Origin: Aestuariispira insulae
GTDB taxonomy: Bacteria > Pseudomonadota > Alphaproteobacteria > UBA8366 > Aestuariispiraceae
Reading direction: 5' to 3'
Length of the DNA stretch: 64,000 bases
NCBI RefSeq assembly: GCF_003385955.1
Contig: NZ_QRDW01000006.1
Location: 62,001 to 126,000, forward strand
Below, one piece after another: positions 46,131-54,837 of this stretch (positions are counted from its first letter, which is position 1; every line of letters begins with the position of its first letter). Both the position numbers and the translations under genes were made by a program. The notes below the pieces were generated by a model. That model was given only the letters and a program-made list of their open reading frames with translations, searched no databases and had not been told where the DNA came from.

Positions 46131-47153
46131 TTAGAAAGATAGAAAACCTTCCGCCGGGCGGATTTCACCAACCTTGAAATTGCGCCGGTTAACCAACGGC
46201 ACAGACTTCAAAGCCGCCATCTGCTGAAGGTCCTTATCCTCGATCACACCAATATGGCGCAAAACAGCTGCCAGCATCACCTCAACCCCGCGCTTGGCCC
46301 CGTCTTCGCATTTCATCGCAACGCCCAGTCCATATTCGGGAAGGGAGGCACAATAAACCCCTTCCGCGCCATATTTCACAAATGCGCGCTGCCCCAGAAC
46401 CGTCATAACATCCGTGCACCAGCGCCCGGAACCGGCCACCATGAAGGGTTCTTCCGCCACGGCGGCGGCAATCTGCCGACAAGCCTGCGCCCGAATTTCC
46501 GGCAGGTCATCTGGCGCACCGAACCGGGCAAAACCGTAGGCCGCATTTTCCAACGGGATCGCCCAAGTCGGCACCGAACAACCATCGCGCTCACGCGGGG
46601 CCTCCGCCAGATGGACACCGCACATGGCCTCCATCGTGCCCAGAATCCGCTGCTGCACCGGATGGGTGATGTCCGTGTAACCTTTGGTATCCGCCCCCAG
46701 TTTTCTGGCCAGCGCCAGCATGCCTGCATGTTTGCCCGAACAATTGTTATGGCGCTGGCCCGGCATCTGGCCGGCCGCCGCCAAAGCAAAGGCACTTTCT
46801 TCATGGGTCGGCCAGTGAACACCACATTCCAGGTCTTCTTCACCCAGCCCAATTTTCTCCAGCATGGCTTCCACTGTCTTCACATGCCCAGCCTCCCCCC
46901 CGTGAGAGGCACAGCACAGCGAGATTTCCGCAGGTGTAAAACCAAACTCCTCAGCAGCACCGGTCTCCACCAGCGGCAATGCCTGAAAGGCCTTGATCGC
47001 GCTTCTGGGATAAACCGGACGGGTGATGTCACCTGCCGCCAATTGAACCTGGCCTTGAACATCCACCACAGCGACAGAACCGCGATGGCGGCTTTCCACA
47101 ATCGCGCCCCGGGTCACTTCCACCGTTACCGGCTCCGCACCGGAAAAATCCAT
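46131..47153 (-). CDS. Asparaginase (Asparaginase_II / AnsA-like family, PF06089)
   Basis: This 340-residue enzyme of the thermolabile asparaginase family (not the classical AnsB fold) hydrolyses asparagine to aspartate. Blocks include PVTVEVTRGAIVESRHRGSVAVVD, ITRPVYPRSAIKAFQALPLVETG, LCCASHGGEAGHVKTVEAML and NNCSGKHAGMLALARKLGADTKGYTDITHPVQ. The start at 47153 gives the usual family length; an ATG at 47210 is an alternative, and neither has a clear ribosome site. Further upstream a 13-bp perfect hairpin lies in the leader. Followed by the quinone oxidoreductase gene after 39 bases. Confidence 0.9.
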   Translation of the reverse strand: MDFSGAEPVTVEVTRGAIVESRHRGSVAVVDVQGQVQLAAGDITRPVYPRSAIKAFQALPLVETGAAEEFGFTPAEISLCCASHGGEAGHVKTVEAMLEKIGLGEEDLECGVHWPTHEESAFALAAAGQMPGQRHNNCSGKHAGMLALARKLGADTKGYTDITHPVQQRILGTMEAMCGVHLAEAPRERDGCSVPTWAIPLENAAYGFARFGAPDDLPEIRAQACRQIAAAVAEEPFMVAGSGRWCTDVMTVLGQRAFVKYGAEGVYCASLPEYGLGVAMKCEDGAKRGVEVMLAAVLRHIGVIEDKDLQQMAALKSVPLVNRRNFKVGEIRPAEGFLSF

Positions 47154-47235
47154 ATTGATTTTGGGGTTTTCATGATCACCAGATTTGCGCACTGCTTTCA
47201 GCCTTTTCATGACGGAGAAGAGAAAAATAACGTCT

Positions 47236-47271
47236 GGAACTTGCCTTGAGCACCGCCACAAGGCAAGTTCC
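47236..47271 (-). promoter_or_regulatory. 13-bp perfect hairpin in the leader of the asparaginase gene
   Basis: GGAACTTGCCTTG (47236-47248) pairs perfectly with CAAGGCAAGTTCC (47259-47271), with a 10-nt loop. On the minus strand it is followed after five bases by TTATTTTTCTCTTCT, so it has the look of a terminator or attenuator ahead of the asparaginase gene. It sits between divergent genes, so it is not a 3' terminator of the neighbours. Confidence 0.6.
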
Positions 47272-47363
47272 CGCCGACCTTTGCCGGACAAAATAGCCTG
47301 CAATGGTATATAGTTTGATGATAAATGCCCTGATCCGGGCCTTGAAGAAAAAGGTTTAAGACC

Positions 47364-47897
47364 ATGCGCGGATATTTTGGCCTCGGCGTGGAAGGCATCT
47401 CGAAACCCCGCAATGTGGGCGCGCTTTTCCGGTCCGCCCACGCTTTTGGCGGCAGCTTCGTTTTTGCCATTGCCCCCCATGTCAATGTCCGTGAGGTCTA
47501 TGCCGCCGACACGTCCGAAACCGCGGCCCAGGTGCCATTACATGTTTACGATTCGGTTTCCGGCCTGGCCCTGCCGAAGGGCTGTAAGCTGGTCGGGGTG
47601 GAATTGACCGATGATGCGGTCGAATTGCCCAGCTTCCGTCATCCGACCCAGGCGGCTTATGTGCTGGGTCCGGAGCGCGGCTCCCTGTCGCCTGAATTGA
47701 TAGAGCGCTGTGACTTCACGGTGAAAATTCCCACCAAATTCTGCATCAATGTCAGCGTTGCCGGCGCTTTGGTCTTGTATGACCGGCTGATTTCCAAGGG
47801 CAAGTTCGGTGCCCGCCCCCTGATGCCCGGCGGGGAAATCGGTGAGGTCAAAGAACATGTGCACGGTCTCCAGAAATTTAGAACCGAGAAAAAATAA
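47364..47897 (+). CDS. SpoU/TrmH family RNA 2'-O-methyltransferase
   Basis: This 177-residue SPOUT methyltransferase has motif 1 in KPRNVGALFRSAHAFG, motif 2 in YVLGPERGSLSPELIERCD and motif 3 in VKIPTKFCINVSVAGALVLYDRLIS, which make the trefoil-knot SAM site. It lacks the N-terminal substrate domain of larger RlmB/TrmH members. The target RNA is uncertain; small TrmH/TrmL-like proteins modify tRNA. It is divergent from the asparaginase gene and stands alone. Confidence 0.9.
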   Translation: MRGYFGLGVEGISKPRNVGALFRSAHAFGGSFVFAIAPHVNVREVYAADTSETAAQVPLHVYDSVSGLALPKGCKLVGVELTDDAVELPSFRHPTQAAYVLGPERGSLSPELIERCDFTVKIPTKFCINVSVAGALVLYDRLISKGKFGARPLMPGGEIGEVKEHVHGLQKFRTEKK

Positions 47898-48035
47898 TCT
47901 AACGCTTGAAATGCCTGCCTGGATATTGCCTTAATTCTTTCCTAAGTAATGACGGCCAGCGGGCAATTCTGGCGCGCGCCCGGCCAGACAGAAGCGCCCT
48001 GCCCTGACGAGACTCACGTAAATACAGGATTGCAT

Positions 48036-48575
48036 ATGACCCTCATGCAGAAACCGGCAGTAAAAATTTTGGCTTTCGCCCTCACCGCAACCATTTCCCT
48101 CGCGACCGGCTCCGCCCTTGCCGAAGACAGCAACAAGGATCTCGGCGAATATAAGAAATGGCAGGCCCATTCCTATGTGGATGCCGGTGCAAAAGTGTGC
48201 AACATGTGGTCCGAACCCACCAAACATGAAGAGGGGGGGAAACAACGGGGCCAGATTTTTGCATTCATCACCCATCGGGCATCGTCCAAGCGCTTTCATG
48301 AAGTCAGCTTTGACATGGGATATCCGCTCAAGAGCGGCTCGGAAGTCACCGTCAAAATCGGTTCCAAGACCTTTAAGCTCTTTACCCAGGATTCATCCGC
48401 CTTTGCCTTCAAGGAAGATGACAAGGCGCTGGTAAAAGCCATGCGCGGCGGCAGCACCATGATTGTCACCGGTGAATCTCAACGTGGGACAAAAACCAAG
48501 GATACATACTCCTTAAGCGGTTTTACCAAAGCCCATAACACCATTAGCAAAGCCTGCAAGGCTGGCAAGCTCTAG
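48036..48575 (+). CDS. Invasion-associated locus B (IalB) family periplasmic protein
   Basis: This 179-residue exported protein has a signal peptide (KILAFALTATISLATGSALA, cleavage before E). The mature part has the IalB fold pattern: WQAHSYVDAGAKVCNMWSEP, RGQIFAFITHRASSKRFHEVSFDMGYPLKSGSEVTVKIGSKTFKLFTQDSSAFAF and a late cysteine (SKACKAG) that may pair with the first. The family is periplasmic and widespread in alphaproteobacteria, with a role named from Bartonella invasion but generally unknown. AGGA six bases before the ATG decides the start. Confidence 0.85.
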   Translation: MTLMQKPAVKILAFALTATISLATGSALAEDSNKDLGEYKKWQAHSYVDAGAKVCNMWSEPTKHEEGGKQRGQIFAFITHRASSKRFHEVSFDMGYPLKSGSEVTVKIGSKTFKLFTQDSSAFAFKEDDKALVKAMRGGSTMIVTGESQRGTKTKDTYSLSGFTKAHNTISKACKAGKL

Positions 48576-48622
48576 CCCTTGACGGCGACTTGATCCAACG
48601 GGTCGAGGCCCAGTGATTTCCT

Positions 48623-48659
48623 TTTCCCCCATCTGCCGCTATAAAGGTGATGGGGGAAA
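48623..48659 (+). promoter_or_regulatory. 11-bp hairpin in the leader of the sigma-54 response regulator
   Basis: TTTCCCCCATC (48623-48633) and GATGGGGGAAA (48649-48659) pair perfectly around a 15-nt loop, 71 bases before the regulator's ATG. There is no T tract, so it could be a protein-binding or RNA regulatory element. Confidence 0.45.
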
Positions 48660-48729
48660 TCATTATTTGCAGATCCAATTTTGCCCGCAAGCCCCCGTTG
48701 CCCTTGCGGTGGAGGAGTTTAGGACGCCT

Positions 48730-50253
48730 ATGGCGGAGAAACCGGTCGTCATCCTGATTGAGGATACCCCCTCACTGTCCATGCTGTATGAACAGTATCT
48801 GTCCGATGAGGATGTGGATGTGCGCGTTGCCGAAACCGGCGCAAAAGGGCTGGAGCTGATCCGCCAGCATCCCCCGGCGGTCCTGCTGCTCGATATCGAA
48901 CTGCCCGATATGAACGGGTTGGAAATCCTGCGCTACATGAAATCAGAACAGCATCCGGGGGCAGTTGTCGTGATCACGGCCCACGGTTCGGTCAACGTCG
49001 CCGTTGAGGCCATGCGGGCCGGGGCCTATGATTTTATCGTCAAACCGTTTAACGCCAACCGTCTGCGAGTCACGGTCAATAACGCGCTGGAACGTCATAA
49101 GCTGAGCCAATTGGTGGAAACCATCCAGGCCGGCGCCCGTTCAGGCTATGAAGGTTTCATTGGTCGTTCGCTGGCCATGCAGGCGGTGTATCGGATCATC
49201 GATTCCGCCTCCAAATCCAAGGCGACCGTTTTCATCACCGGCGAATCGGGTACCGGTAAAGAGGTTTGCGCACAGGCAATCCACAAACAAAGCGAACGCA
49301 AAAACGGACCCTTTGTTGCCATCAACTGTGGCGCGATCCCGCGAGAATTGATGGAATCGGAGATATTTGGCCACAAGAAAGGTGCTTTCACCGGCGCGGT
49401 TGCAGATCGCGACGGGGCCGCTTCCCAGGCGCATCAGGGAACGTTGTTTCTTGATGAGATCGGTGAAATGCCGATGGATCTGCAGACCAAGTTGCTCCGG
49501 TTCATTCAAACTGGCACCTTCCAGAAAGTCGGCGGCAGTCGCCTGGAAAAAGTCGACGTTCGGTTTGTCTGTGCCACCAACCGGGACGTCCTGGCCGAAG
49601 TGGAGCGCGGCAATTTCCGTGAAGATCTCTATTACCGCCTGCATGTGATCCCGATTGCCATGCCCCCATTACGAGACCGTGACGAAGATGTCCTGGAAAT
49701 CGCCCAAAGCTATCTGGAAGAATATGCCAGAGAGGAAGAGCGCCAATTTATCGGCTTTGCCCCGGACGTCCAGGCCATGATCCAGGCCTATAGCTGGCCC
49801 GGCAACGTGCGTGAGCTGCAAAATATCATCCGCAATGTGGTCGTTTTGAATGACGGAAAGCGGGTCACATCCGATATGCTGCCAGCACCACTCTCACGCA
49901 TCGTTCCGGAACAGGGGCGTGAAATCCCGCAACCAACAACCTCCCCTATGCTGCCCCAGCCAGGCTTCAGTCGCAATTCCGGGTCCTTTCATGCAACGCC
50001 GCCGCCGGTACCGCCGGCAGACTCCAGGTTAGCAACCCCCGCCACGAATTCGTCCGACGGAAAACCCAAGCCACTTTGGCAGATTGAAAAAGAAGCAATT
50101 GAGGCCGCCATTGCCCAATGCGGTGGCAACATTCCAAAAGCAGCAGAAATGTTGGAAATCGCCCCTTCCACCATCTATCGAAAAAAGGCCAGTTGGGAAA
50201 AACAGGAAAAATCAGCCACCCCTGTCTTTACCGACAGTCCCTGGCCGCGCTGA
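48730..50253 (+). CDS. Sigma-54-dependent response regulator (NtrC/LuxO-like)
   Basis: This 507-residue regulator has a receiver domain (LIEDTPSLSMLYEQYL, phosphoacceptor in VLLLDIELPDMNG, DFIVKPF), an AAA+ domain and a Fis-type HTH. The AAA+ core shows Walker A GESGTGKE, the sigma-54 contact GAFTGA, Walker B GTLFLDEIGEMP, the RLEKVDVRFVCATNRD sensor and GNVRELQNIIR. The HTH is at the end (IPKAAEMLEIAPSTIYRKK). A Pro-rich linker precedes it. Layout and receiver resemble LuxO; quorum control is only suggestive. No cognate kinase is adjacent. The start is the ATG with AGGA five bases upstream; a longer frame is open but runs through the leader hairpin. Confidence 0.92.
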   Translation: MAEKPVVILIEDTPSLSMLYEQYLSDEDVDVRVAETGAKGLELIRQHPPAVLLLDIELPDMNGLEILRYMKSEQHPGAVVVITAHGSVNVAVEAMRAGAYDFIVKPFNANRLRVTVNNALERHKLSQLVETIQAGARSGYEGFIGRSLAMQAVYRIIDSASKSKATVFITGESGTGKEVCAQAIHKQSERKNGPFVAINCGAIPRELMESEIFGHKKGAFTGAVADRDGAASQAHQGTLFLDEIGEMPMDLQTKLLRFIQTGTFQKVGGSRLEKVDVRFVCATNRDVLAEVERGNFREDLYYRLHVIPIAMPPLRDRDEDVLEIAQSYLEEYAREEERQFIGFAPDVQAMIQAYSWPGNVRELQNIIRNVVVLNDGKRVTSDMLPAPLSRIVPEQGREIPQPTTSPMLPQPGFSRNSGSFHATPPPVPPADSRLATPATNSSDGKPKPLWQIEKEAIEAAIAQCGGNIPKAAEMLEIAPSTIYRKKASWEKQEKSATPVFTDSPWPR

Positions 50254-50288
50254 TTGCCGGGAGCCGCCATCCTTTCTTGATCCTTCGA

Positions 50289-50687
50289 TCAATCACTGGC
50301 GATGGTTCGGACAAGTTCCAACAATTCCCTTCGCGCCGCACCATCATGCATGCGGACATAGTTATCCACCAAGCGCGTCAGCTCATCCAGGCGGGGCTGC
50401 TCTGCATTGTCCACATAAGCGCGCTCATCCACCTCCGACAGGCCTTCAAAAAATCTCTCGACTTTCACATTAAGATACTTGCCAAAGGAATAGAGCATCC
50501 CGGCGGAGACCCGGTTTTCACCATTTTCATATTTGCGGATCTGTTTGAAACTAATGCCGGCGGTCGCCCCCAACTCCTGCTGGGTGACTCGTTTTTCTTT
50601 TCGAAGGGCGCGAATCTGCCGCCCGACATGCCTGTCGATATCATTGGGGCGCCGACCGCCGCTTTGATTGCCGTTACAGTTTTCCAT
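50289..50687 (-). CDS. XRE-type transcriptional regulator
   Basis: This 132-residue protein has a Cro/CI HTH at about residues 20-75 (VGRQIRALRKEKRVTQQELGATAGISFKQIRKYENGENRVSAGMLYSFGKYLNV). It continues with a helical C-terminal region of the kind seen in small alphaproteobacterial regulators (ELTRLVDNYVRMHDGAARRELLELVRTIASD). No metal or ligand site is seen. Its neighbour on the other strand is the sigma-54 regulator, convergent with a gap of about 35 bases. Confidence 0.88.
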   Translation of the reverse strand: MENCNGNQSGGRRPNDIDRHVGRQIRALRKEKRVTQQELGATAGISFKQIRKYENGENRVSAGMLYSFGKYLNVKVERFFEGLSEVDERAYVDNAEQPRLDELTRLVDNYVRMHDGAARRELLELVRTIASD

Positions 50688-50867
50688 GGCACGGATCCTA
50701 TTTTATTCTATTTGAACAGGCAATCTGATCTCTGCCCGGGGAACAGGATTATCGGCTGCCGGTGGCAATCTAGGCCTTCCCTTCTCAGGTGGATTTGAGA
50801 TAAATCAGATTCTCGGAAAGAATTGTCGGCCAAATGTCGTCCTCTCCGGCGGAAATGCAGCATTTGC

Positions 50868-50896
50868 TTGACTCTCTTGATCCCAGCTTGTATCTA
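50868..50896 (+). promoter_or_regulatory. Candidate promoter of the ffh operon
   Basis: TTGACT (50868-50873) is separated by 17 bp from TATCTA (50891-50896), about 130 bases before the ffh ATG. The -35 is close to consensus and the -10 weak. Confidence 0.4.
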
Positions 50897-50944
50897 CCCT
50901 TCCAAATTCAGGTCATCCAAGTGCCATTCGGTTCCGAGGAGCCC

Positions 50945-50973
50945 CGCCAGTCCGCGAGTTTCGCGCACTGGCG
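50945..50973 (+). promoter_or_regulatory. Strong hairpin in the ffh leader
   Basis: CGCCAGT-C-CGCGA and TCGCG-C-ACTGGCG form a 12-bp stem with one C-C mismatch and a 3-nt loop, 55 bases before the ffh start. There is no T tract, so it is more likely a leader structure than a terminator. Confidence 0.5.
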
Positions 50974-51027
50974 TTAAGTGCTTTGTGGCCTGTTTGTTGA
51001 TTAATTCGAGAAGGCAGAGAAGCATAT

Positions 51028-52401
51028 ATGTTCGACTCGCTCACCAGCCGGCTAGGCAGCGTATTTGAAGGTCTGAAACGTCGTGGCGCCCTGAAGGAAG
51101 CCGACGTTAAGGAAGCCATGCGCGAAGTCCGACTTGCCCTGCTGGAAGCGGATGTCGCCCTGCCGGTGGTGAAAAGCTTCATTAAGACCGTCACCGATAA
51201 AGCCGTTGGCGCGGAAGTTCTGAAATCCGTGACGCCGGGCCAGCAGGTGGTCAAGATCGTCAATGATGCGCTGGTCGAAATGCTGGGGTCGGAAAATACC
51301 GGCCTTAATCTGTTGGGTGAGCCGCCGGTCGCGATCATGATGGTTGGTCTGCAGGGATCGGGTAAAACCACATCCACCGCCAAGATCGCCAAGCGCCTGA
51401 CGGAAAAAGAGCGTAAGAAGGTCATGATGGCCTCCCTCGACGTGGCCCGCCCTGCCGCACAGGAACAGTTGGCTGTGCTCGGTGAGCAGGTTGAGGTCAA
51501 AACGCTGCCGATCGTTCCCGGCCAGCAGCCGGTCGATATCGCCAAACGCGCCATGCAGGCCGCCCGCCTCGGCGGTTTTGACGTGGTCATGCTCGATACA
51601 GCAGGCCGGTTGCATATTGATGATTCGCTGATGGATGAAGTGGCTGCTGTTAAGGCTGCTGCTGGTCCGTCCGAAACCATCCTGGTGGCCGACGCCATGA
51701 CCGGTCAGGATGCGGTTACCGTTGCCGACAGCTTCCATAAGCGGATCGGCCTTTCCGGCATCATGCTGACCCGGATTGACGGTGACGCCCGTGGCGGTGC
51801 CGCGCTTTCCATGCGCCAGGTCACCGATTGCCCGATCAAATTCCTCGGCACCGGCGAAAAAATGGACGAGTTGGAGGAATTCCATGCCGACCGTATCGCC
51901 GGGCGCATCCTGGGCATGGGCGATGTTGTTTCCCTGGTGGAAAAAGCCGCCGAGACCATTGAGCAGGAAGAAGCCGAAGCGCTGGCCAAGAAGATGCAGA
52001 AGGGCGAATTCGACCTGGATGACATGGCCAAGCAGCTCAAGCAGATGCGCAAGATGGGCGGCATGGAAGGCCTGATGGGCATGCTGCCGGGCGTTGGCAA
52101 AATGAAACAACAGATGGCCGGCGCCAATATCGACGACAAGATGATTTTGCGTCAGGAGGCGATCATTTCCTCCATGACCAAGAAAGAACGCCAGAACCCG
52201 AAAGTGATCCATGCTTCCCGTAAGAAGCGCATCGCTGCCGGTTCTGGAACCAGCGTCCAGGACGTCAACAAACTGCTGAAACAGCATCTGATGATGTCCA
52301 AGATGATGAAAAAGGTAAGCAAGTTGGGCAAGAAAGGCTTCATGCGATCGCTCGGTAACATGATGCCGCCCAATATGATGCCGCCGGGCGGCATGCGTTA
52401 A
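51028..52401 (+). CDS. ffh: Ffh, signal recognition particle GTPase
   Basis: This SRP54-type protein binds signal peptides and 4.5S RNA. In 457 residues the N-domain is followed by the GTPase with G1 GLQGSGKTTSTAKIA, DVARPAAQEQL, G3 LDTAGRLHID and G4 LTRIDGDARGG. The methionine-rich M domain follows (KQMRKMGGMEGLMGMLPGVGKM, ending NMMPPNMMPPGGMR). GAAGGCAGAG precedes the ATG. It heads the block ffh-rpsP-rimM-trmD-rplS. Confidence 0.98.
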   Translation: MFDSLTSRLGSVFEGLKRRGALKEADVKEAMREVRLALLEADVALPVVKSFIKTVTDKAVGAEVLKSVTPGQQVVKIVNDALVEMLGSENTGLNLLGEPPVAIMMVGLQGSGKTTSTAKIAKRLTEKERKKVMMASLDVARPAAQEQLAVLGEQVEVKTLPIVPGQQPVDIAKRAMQAARLGGFDVVMLDTAGRLHIDDSLMDEVAAVKAAAGPSETILVADAMTGQDAVTVADSFHKRIGLSGIMLTRIDGDARGGAALSMRQVTDCPIKFLGTGEKMDELEEFHADRIAGRILGMGDVVSLVEKAAETIEQEEAEALAKKMQKGEFDLDDMAKQLKQMRKMGGMEGLMGMLPGVGKMKQQMAGANIDDKMILRQEAIISSMTKKERQNPKVIHASRKKRIAAGSGTSVQDVNKLLKQHLMMSKMMKKVSKLGKKGFMRSLGNMMPPNMMPPGGMR

Positions 52402-52469
52402 GCATTCCCCGGCAAGCCCCGAGATTTTAATTTAAGTATTCGACGATTTTGTAAACTGGAGACTAGACT

Positions 52470-52883
52470 ATGAGCTTGAAAATTCGTCTCGCACGTGGCG
52501 GCGCCAAAAAGCGTCCTTACTACCGGATCGTGGTTGCGGATTCCCGCTCCCCGCGTGATGGCCGCTACATCGAGAAAGTGGGTACCCATAACCCGATGGT
52601 TGCCAAAGACCACGCTGAACGCGTTGTTCTGAACGAAGAGCGGATCAAACATTGGCTGTCCGTTGGCGCCCAGCCGACCGACCGCGTTGCCCGTTTCCTG
52701 GCCGCTGCCGACCTGGTTGGTGAGCGTACCTTCAACGAGCAGCCGAAGAAATCCCAGCCGTCTGCAAAGACCCTGGAGCGGATCCGCGAGAAAGAAGAAA
52801 AAGCCCGCGAAGCTGCTGAAGCCGCTGCTGCCGCAGCTGCAGAAGCTGCTGAAGCTCCGGCTGAAGAAGCCGCTGAAGCCTAA
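52470..52883 (+). CDS. rpsP: Ribosomal protein bS16
   Basis: This small-subunit protein starts [41 protein letters not shown], which matches bS16. At 137 residues it is longer than the E. coli form, because the C-terminus extends into an Ala/Glu-rich helix (about residues 105-137), a common alphaproteobacterial feature. It lies between ffh and rimM. Confidence 0.98.
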   Translation: MSLKIRLARGGAKKRPYYRIVVADSRSPRDGRYIEKVGTHNPMVAKDHAERVVLNEERIKHWLSVGAQPTDRVARFLAAADLVGERTFNEQPKKSQPSAKTLERIREKEEKAREAAEAAAAAAAEAAEAPAEEAAEA

Positions 52884-52923
52884 GGCTCTCAGCGCTTTCC
52901 TCTGATTGGATGGATCGACGGTT

Positions 52924-53466
52924 ATGAAGAACCAACTCTGCCTCGGCGTGATAACGGGCGCACATGGCATACGTGGCCAGGTTCGGGTGAAAAGCTTCAC
53001 GGAAGCGCCCGAACAGCTGACCGCGTACGGCCCGCTGTCTGATGAATCCGGCGAGCAGACCTTCAAACTGAAAATCACCGGCCAGAGCAAGGGCAGCCTG
53101 ATTGTCAGCATCAAGGGGATCAACGACCGCAACCTTGCGGAAGACCTCAAGGGCACAGAACTCTACATTGACCGGGACAAGCTGCCTGCAGCCAATACCG
53201 AAGATGATGAATTCTACCATGCGGACCTGATCGGCCTGAAGGCGGAAACCGTGGAAGGCGCCGGTTACGGCACTATCAAGGCGGTCCACAATTTCGGTGC
53301 CGGCGACATCCTGGATATCAACCTGATCGATGGTGGTGCAGAAATGCTCCCCTTTGATAAGGAAACCGTTCTGGAGGTCGATCTGGAAAATGGCCGCCTG
53401 GTCATCAATCCACCGGTCATGGTTGTTGCTTCCGAAGATGCAGAAAGCCAGGGAGAGGCCTCATGA
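52924..53466 (+). CDS. rimM: RimM, 16S rRNA processing protein
   Basis: This ribosome maturation factor acts on the 30S head. Its 180 residues have [27 protein letters not shown] at the start and a PRC-barrel C-terminal domain ([56 protein letters not shown]-type segment). The ATG at 52924 is preferred over a TTG 18 bases earlier. Its stop overlaps the start of trmD by four bases. Confidence 0.96.
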   Translation: MKNQLCLGVITGAHGIRGQVRVKSFTEAPEQLTAYGPLSDESGEQTFKLKITGQSKGSLIVSIKGINDRNLAEDLKGTELYIDRDKLPAANTEDDEFYHADLIGLKAETVEGAGYGTIKAVHNFGAGDILDINLIDGGAEMLPFDKETVLEVDLENGRLVINPPVMVVASEDAESQGEAS

Positions 53467-54167
53467 CCGCCCCCTGGCAGGCAAAGATACTCACCCTTTT
53501 CCCGGAAATGTTTCCGGGTTCATTGGGCCAATCCATTCCCGGTCGCGCTTTGAATGCGGGTATCTGGGAATTGGAAACGGTGCAGATTCGTGACTTTGCC
53601 ACCGACAAACATAAAAGCGTGGATGACACGCCGTTTGGCGGCGGTGCCGGCATGGTGATGCGGCCCGATGTGGTGGATGCGGCCATCGGCTCGGTTGAAG
53701 AAACCGGCTGTCCTGTTGTTTACCTGAGCCCGCGCGGCCAGGTCTTCAATCAGGAACTGGCAAGTGAACTGGCCGAAGGCCCGGGGGTCACCCTGGTCTG
53801 TGGCCGATATGAAGGCATCGACCAACGGGTTCTGGACAAGCGCCAGGTGCGTGAGATCAGCCTGGGTGATTTTGTCCTGTCCGGCGGCGAGCCCGCGGCC
53901 CTGGCCCTGCTGGATGCCGTTGTCCGTTTGTTGCCGGGTGCGCTTGGTGCCAATGAGTCCTTGAACGAGGAAAGCTTCAGCAGCGGATTGCTTGAATATC
54001 CGCATTATACCAGGCCTGCACAATGGGAAGGCCGGGATGTCCCGGAAATCCTACTGAGCGGCCATCATGAGAAGATCAGCGCCTGGCGCCTGGCGGAAGC
54101 AGAGAAAGTGACGCGCGAACGCCGCCCCGATCTCTGGAAACGCTATGAGTCAGGCATGAACCGTTAG
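53463..54167 (+). CDS. trmD: TrmD, tRNA (guanine37-N1)-methyltransferase
   Basis: This SPOUT knot methyltransferase makes m1G37 in tRNA. Its 234 residues include [99 protein letters not shown] and [13 protein letters not shown], all family hallmarks. ATGA overlap with rimM means tight coupling. Confidence 0.98.
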   Translation: MTAPWQAKILTLFPEMFPGSLGQSIPGRALNAGIWELETVQIRDFATDKHKSVDDTPFGGGAGMVMRPDVVDAAIGSVEETGCPVVYLSPRGQVFNQELASELAEGPGVTLVCGRYEGIDQRVLDKRQVREISLGDFVLSGGEPAALALLDAVVRLLPGALGANESLNEESFSSGLLEYPHYTRPAQWEGRDVPEILLSGHHEKISAWRLAEAEKVTRERRPDLWKRYESGMNR

Positions 54168-54229
54168 GCCTCTGGCCCCGTTATCGGGTGTATGCCTGCT
54201 AGTCATTTGAGTGAAGAAGGACTGGAACT

Positions 54230-54610
54230 ATGAACATTATCGAACAGCTCGAAAAAGAGCAGATTGAAAAACGCACCCCGGAAGGCGGTCACCCGGAATT
54301 CCAGGCTGGTGACACCGTCCGCGTCAACGTGAAGGTTGTCGAGGGCAACCGTGAGCGTGTGCAGGCATTTGAAGGCGTTTGCATCGGCCGCAAAAATGCC
54401 GGCCTGAACAGCTCTTTCACCGTACGCAAGCTGTCCTACGGCGAAGGCGTTGAGCGTGTATTCCCGCTCTACAGCCCGCGTCTGGATTCCGTTGAAGTCA
54501 TTCGCCGCGGTAAAGTCCGTCGCGCGAAACTGTACTACCTGCGTGGTCGTACCGGTAAATCCGCACGTATCGCAGAACGTCGCGACACCAAAAAAGCGTC
54601 TGCCGAATAA
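54230..54610 (+). CDS. rplS: Ribosomal protein bL19
   Basis: This 126-residue large-subunit protein at the 30S interface starts [50 protein letters not shown] and contains [53 protein letters not shown]. It closes the ribosomal part of the block; leuC follows 227 bases later after a perfect hairpin. Confidence 0.98.
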   Translation: MNIIEQLEKEQIEKRTPEGGHPEFQAGDTVRVNVKVVEGNRERVQAFEGVCIGRKNAGLNSSFTVRKLSYGEGVERVFPLYSPRLDSVEVIRRGKVRRAKLYYLRGRTGKSARIAERRDTKKASAE

Positions 54611-54700
54611 GCAACGCTTGACCGGGCAGAAAGGGACTTGTTCCCGAAAGCCCGATAGTATCCAGCCCTCGCGTCTGGTACACAGTCGCTTCACGATTAT

Positions 54701-54732
54701 CCGCAAAGGCAGACCCTGTGCTGCCTTTGCGG
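54701..54732 (+). promoter_or_regulatory. Perfect 12-bp hairpin between rplS and leuC
   Basis: CCGCAAAGGCAG (54701-54712) and CTGCCTTTGCGG (54721-54732) pair with an 8-nt loop, about 90 bases after rplS. It lacks a T tract, so it may be a weak terminator, a processing site or a leuC leader element. A TATAAT box lies downstream at 54793-54798, but no good -35 is found. Confidence 0.5.
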
Positions 54733-54837
54733 AAGCGTGTCCGGGTTGTTTACGTCCCCAGCCGGAAAACCAAAATCAACCGGCCGGAACCTTATAATCC
54801 AAGGGGACATTGGTCAGGAATTCAGGAGAGGAAGAAC

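Larger units (their letters stand above)
50688..51027. other. Intergenic region upstream of ffh
   Basis: No gene was seen in these 340 bases. They hold the divergent XRE and ffh promoters and a structured ffh leader, listed separately. Confidence 0.7.

Noticed and set aside
54611-54837. Leader peptide of leucine codons before leuC
   Set aside because: No short frame with a leucine run and no terminator with a T tract is present there.
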